Shown piece after piece: positions 61,877 through 64,000 of a stretch of 64,000 bases of DNA. The notes below the pieces were generated by a model. The model had not been told where the DNA came from. It was given only the letters and a program-made list of their open reading frames with translations, and did no database searches. Each line of letters begins with the position of its first letter. Position 1 is the first letter of the stretch. The stretch is taken from assembly GCA_965284365.1 (NCBI GenBank), contig OZ260079.1, forward strand, positions 6,014,001 to 6,078,000. Reading direction: 5' to 3'. The position numbers and the translations under genes were made by a program. This DNA comes from Phragmitibacter sp965284365 (GTDB lineage: Bacteria > Verrucomicrobiota > Verrucomicrobiia > Verrucomicrobiales > Verrucomicrobiaceae).

Positions 61877-63163
61877 GTGCTATACGGCATCATGCCGAGT
61901 TCCCCAGCGCCTCCCAATGCTATAGCTCCCACGGCTTTCAAGTGGCTGGGCCCGGGCCTCATCATGGCCACCAGCGGCATTGGCGCCAGCGACATCGTGG
62001 CGGCCACGGTCGGAGGAGCCAGTTGCGGGCTTACCCTTTTGTGGGCACTCGCTCTCGGGGCATTTTTTAAGTTTGTGTTGAGTGAAGGCCTTGCCCGATG
62101 GCAGCTGGCCACTGGCATGACACTTCTGGAAGGCTGGTCTCGCTACATGCCGAGATGGCTCATGCTGCTCTTTTCCGCCTATCTCGTATTATGGGCTGTG
62201 GCCGTGAGCGGCGCCTTGATCAGCGGTTGCGGATTGGCCATCGAAAACATCACGCGTGGGGCGGTGCCCCGAAATCTAGGCGGTCTCGTGCAGGCCCTTG
62301 CGGTCTTCGGTTTAATCTGGGCCGCGCATGGAGGGATCCTTTCACGGCTCATGAAACCGCTGATCGTGGCCATGTTCATCAGCATCGTGGCGTGCGCCGC
62401 CTTCACCTTCCAGGAGCCGGCCGCCACCATCAGGGGGCTCATTATCCCGACCATCCCTCAGGGGGCGGGAGCGTTCGTGCTGTCACTGATCGGTGGGATA
62501 GGAGGCTCGCTCACGTTGTTGAGTTACAACTATCTTCTGCGAAATGAGGGGAAAGTGGATCCTCGGAACTTACGTTCCGTCCGCCTCGACCTTGGGCTGG
62601 CGTACGCATTCACTGCCATATTCGGTCTGGCGGTGATGCTCATCGCAAACCGCGTCTTTTTCGCCTCGGGCGTGACCGTGTCTGATGCGGATGTGGTCTC
62701 GCGTATGGCCGGGGCACTCGCTGCATTGATCGGCCCTACCGGCTTCTATGTCTACTCCATCGGATTCTGGGCAGCCGTCTTGGCCTCGCTCGTAGGAGTT
62801 TGGCAAACGATCCCCAGTGTTTTCGCAGATTGCTACAGCCTGGTGAGGAAGCTGCCTCCAGATGAGCGGAAGAGTGCCATGCGTCTGGGAAGTCGCCCCT
62901 ATCGGATTGCCCTGCTGTTTATGGCGTGCTCCTCGGCTCCATTTGCCTTTTTGGATCGGCCATTACTCATTGTCATCGCGTTCACCATCCTCGGCAGTTT
63001 CTTCATCCCCTTCCTGGCGACGACCCTGCTTTACCTGAACAACAAAGTTCCCTTCGCTTCCCCCGTGCGGCCCAATCGACTTTCCACAAATGCCGTGCTC
63101 GTGTTGATCGTCCTGCTCTTCCTCGGAGCTGGCGCCCTGGAGATCAGAGAAATCTTTCAATAG
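61877..63163 (+). CDS. Nramp-like divalent cation transporter lacking the canonical metal-site motifs
   Basis: The 428-residue protein (or from ATG 61892, MPSSPAPP, 423 residues) has eleven likely membrane helices. Overall it is Nramp-like: GPGLIMATSGIGASDIVAAT for helix 1, then LLFSAYLVLWAVAVSGALIS, GGIGGSLTLLSYNYLLRNEG for helix 6, and FYVYSIGFWAAVLASLVGVW. In true MntH proteins helix 1 has DPGN and helix 6 has MPH; neither is present here (GASD and GSLTLLSYN instead). It therefore belongs to a sister group and may move a different ion. It follows gpsA closely and probably shares its transcript. Confidence 0.8.
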   Translation: MLYGIMPSSPAPPNAIAPTAFKWLGPGLIMATSGIGASDIVAATVGGASCGLTLLWALALGAFFKFVLSEGLARWQLATGMTLLEGWSRYMPRWLMLLFSAYLVLWAVAVSGALISGCGLAIENITRGAVPRNLGGLVQALAVFGLIWAAHGGILSRLMKPLIVAMFISIVACAAFTFQEPAATIRGLIIPTIPQGAGAFVLSLIGGIGGSLTLLSYNYLLRNEGKVDPRNLRSVRLDLGLAYAFTAIFGLAVMLIANRVFFASGVTVSDADVVSRMAGALAALIGPTGFYVYSIGFWAAVLASLVGVWQTIPSVFADCYSLVRKLPPDERKSAMRLGSRPYRIALLFMACSSAPFAFLDRPLLIVIAFTILGSFFIPFLATTLLYLNNKVPFASPVRPNRLSTNAVLVLIVLLFLGAGALEIREIFQ

Positions 63164-63213
63164 TTAGGATACTTCCAAAAGAGATGTGTGTGATTGCACG
63201 GTCTGGCCACCAC

Positions 63214-63591
63214 CTATGGTCGCAGTTCGTTGCTCAAATCTGTCCAAACCGACACTAGATAACTGAGCGTAAAGCCATCAAACTCCGCAATGTAACCGGT
63301 TGAGTGTTGTATATGGTTCATGGCAGACACCAAGGCTTGAAGCTGCTCCCATCCCGCTTCAAGGTATGTCTGCCCATGGAGAGGAGGCGTCTCCCCGTCC
63401 GGAGAAACCATGGTACGGAATGACTCTGCGAAAGCGGACTCCCACGCTTCCAATGCGTGCTGTGTCGCCATCACAATGTCACTTCGCACATATTTTCCCA
63501 TTACCGCGTGTAGCAAGACAGGCCCATTCGTCAACCTTAAGAGCGGTAAGCCTTCGCCGTACTGAGGACCGAAGACGAATTCGCGTAGCAT
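63214..63591 (-). CDS. Hypothetical small protein
   Basis: The 125-residue product (MLREFVFGPQYGEGLPLLRL) has mixed charge with helical segments such as ATQHALEAWESAFAESFRTM and WEQLQALVSAMNHIQ. There is no signal peptide, metal motif or known family. It lies between the convergent transporter gene and the divergent gene at 63804. Confidence 0.4.
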   Translation of the reverse strand: MLREFVFGPQYGEGLPLLRLTNGPVLLHAVMGKYVRSDIVMATQHALEAWESAFAESFRTMVSPDGETPPLHGQTYLEAGWEQLQALVSAMNHIQHSTGYIAEFDGFTLSYLVSVWTDLSNELRP

Positions 63592-63803
63592 TGCGCGACC
63601 TCCAAATTCAACTTTTGGCTAGCTTGAAATCGCCACCGGTGTCCGTAGCCCCACCCCCTCCATGAGTTGACAAATCGCCATTCTGCTGTACCTATCTCAC
63701 AGAAGCAATACTCTCCCTGCTTCCTGCCGCCTTCGCTGTTGCGACTCGTAGCCTGTACGTGAACTCTACTTCACGCAGCTTTTTGAGCAGAAGAAGGCAT
63801 TAC

Positions 63804-63995
63804 ATGAATCAATATACCATTCATCTCGACGGCGCTGTCCACCATGTCGAGGCAGAAGGCTTTAAAGTTAAAGATCATCTCGTCCATTTCTTTTCGGGAG
63901 ATGAGCAGCAATCCGTTGCCACCTTCCCATGTACGGCCACCATCGACATGAAGGACGACAGCACCACTCCCGAAACGCACGAGCGGATGCGCTAA
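63804..63995 (+). CDS. Small conserved-looking hypothetical protein
   Basis: From the ATG at 63804 (MNQYTIHLDGAVHHVEAEGF) the product has 63 residues; an upstream extension to 63759 is unlikely. The pattern FKVKDHLVHFFSGDEQQSV followed by VATFPCTATIDM looks like a compact two-sheet domain. I know no function. The stop codon lies five bases before the window ends. Confidence 0.45.
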   Translation: MNQYTIHLDGAVHHVEAEGFKVKDHLVHFFSGDEQQSVATFPCTATIDMKDDSTTPETHERMR

Positions 63996-64000
63996 AGCGC

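Overview
The window looks like chromosomal DNA of a verrucomicrobial bacterium, close to Prosthecobacter or Verrucomicrobium. This is inference. It rests on high GC, a secreted DUF1501/DUF1800 pair, a TIGR02597-type secreted protein, the 'PGKSYQVQTSSNMVNWEDLG' type module in the secreted protein at 42.0 kb, many weak ribosome binding sites, and gaps full of short dispersed repeats. Housekeeping genes are few: infC (26.3 kb, apparently with an AUU start), tRNA-Leu(UAA) (43.7 kb) and gpsA (60.8 kb).

Region 1 (0-9.4 kb): an edge-truncated helix-hairpin-helix protein; a 38-codon remnant of a 'FISAVSREF' conflict protein; a HEAT/DUF4375 membrane protein; a phage-like DUF1376 plus DnaC-like ATPase pair; a methyltransferase; a DUF1294 protein; and two families of tandem small membrane proteins, one with a decayed third copy.

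Region 2 (9.4-25.1 kb) is the most interesting stretch. On the + strand lie a membrane protein with an Ala/Glu tail, a membrane-anchored divergent TIR-like protein, a zinc amidase with a histone-like linker, and an 854-residue TIR-like/TIR/SLOG protein. The last fuses parts that are separate in Thoeris-like defence (a TIR signal producer and a SLOG sensor). After three hypothetical envelope genes and a 1.9 kb repeat-filled gap comes a 1449-residue TIR, 14 x WD40, ROC GTPase protein with a zinc ribbon and a degenerate DUF4365-like end. I read the region as a conflict/defence island with a candidate undescribed TIR-SLOG system.

Region 3 (26.3-43.5 kb): infC with its terminator; three minus-strand genes, two of them SseB-like; a tandem triplet of membrane-anchored proteins sharing an RLVNDT motif; a secreted protein; a DUF2383 gene convergent with a MOSC gene whose 3' ends were tandemly duplicated (552 and 540 bp); an FAD/NAD(P)-binding protein; two lipoproteins; and a secreted protein ending in a DUF3395-like domain.

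Region 4 (43.7-59.6 kb) starts at tRNA-Leu and has three further same-strand tRNA-Leu-like sequences at 54.1, 56.0 and 59.5 kb, increasingly degenerate with distance. They bracket (i) TIGR02597 + DUF1501 + a 2326-residue DUF1800 protein, (ii) a K+ channel gene, and (iii) DUF3616 + metallophosphatase genes. This is the pattern left by serial integration at a tRNA 3' end, although no recombinase gene is present.

Region 5 (59.7-64 kb): an EF-hand lipoprotein, a membrane protein, gpsA, an Nramp-like transporter lacking the classical metal-site motifs, and two small hypothetical genes.
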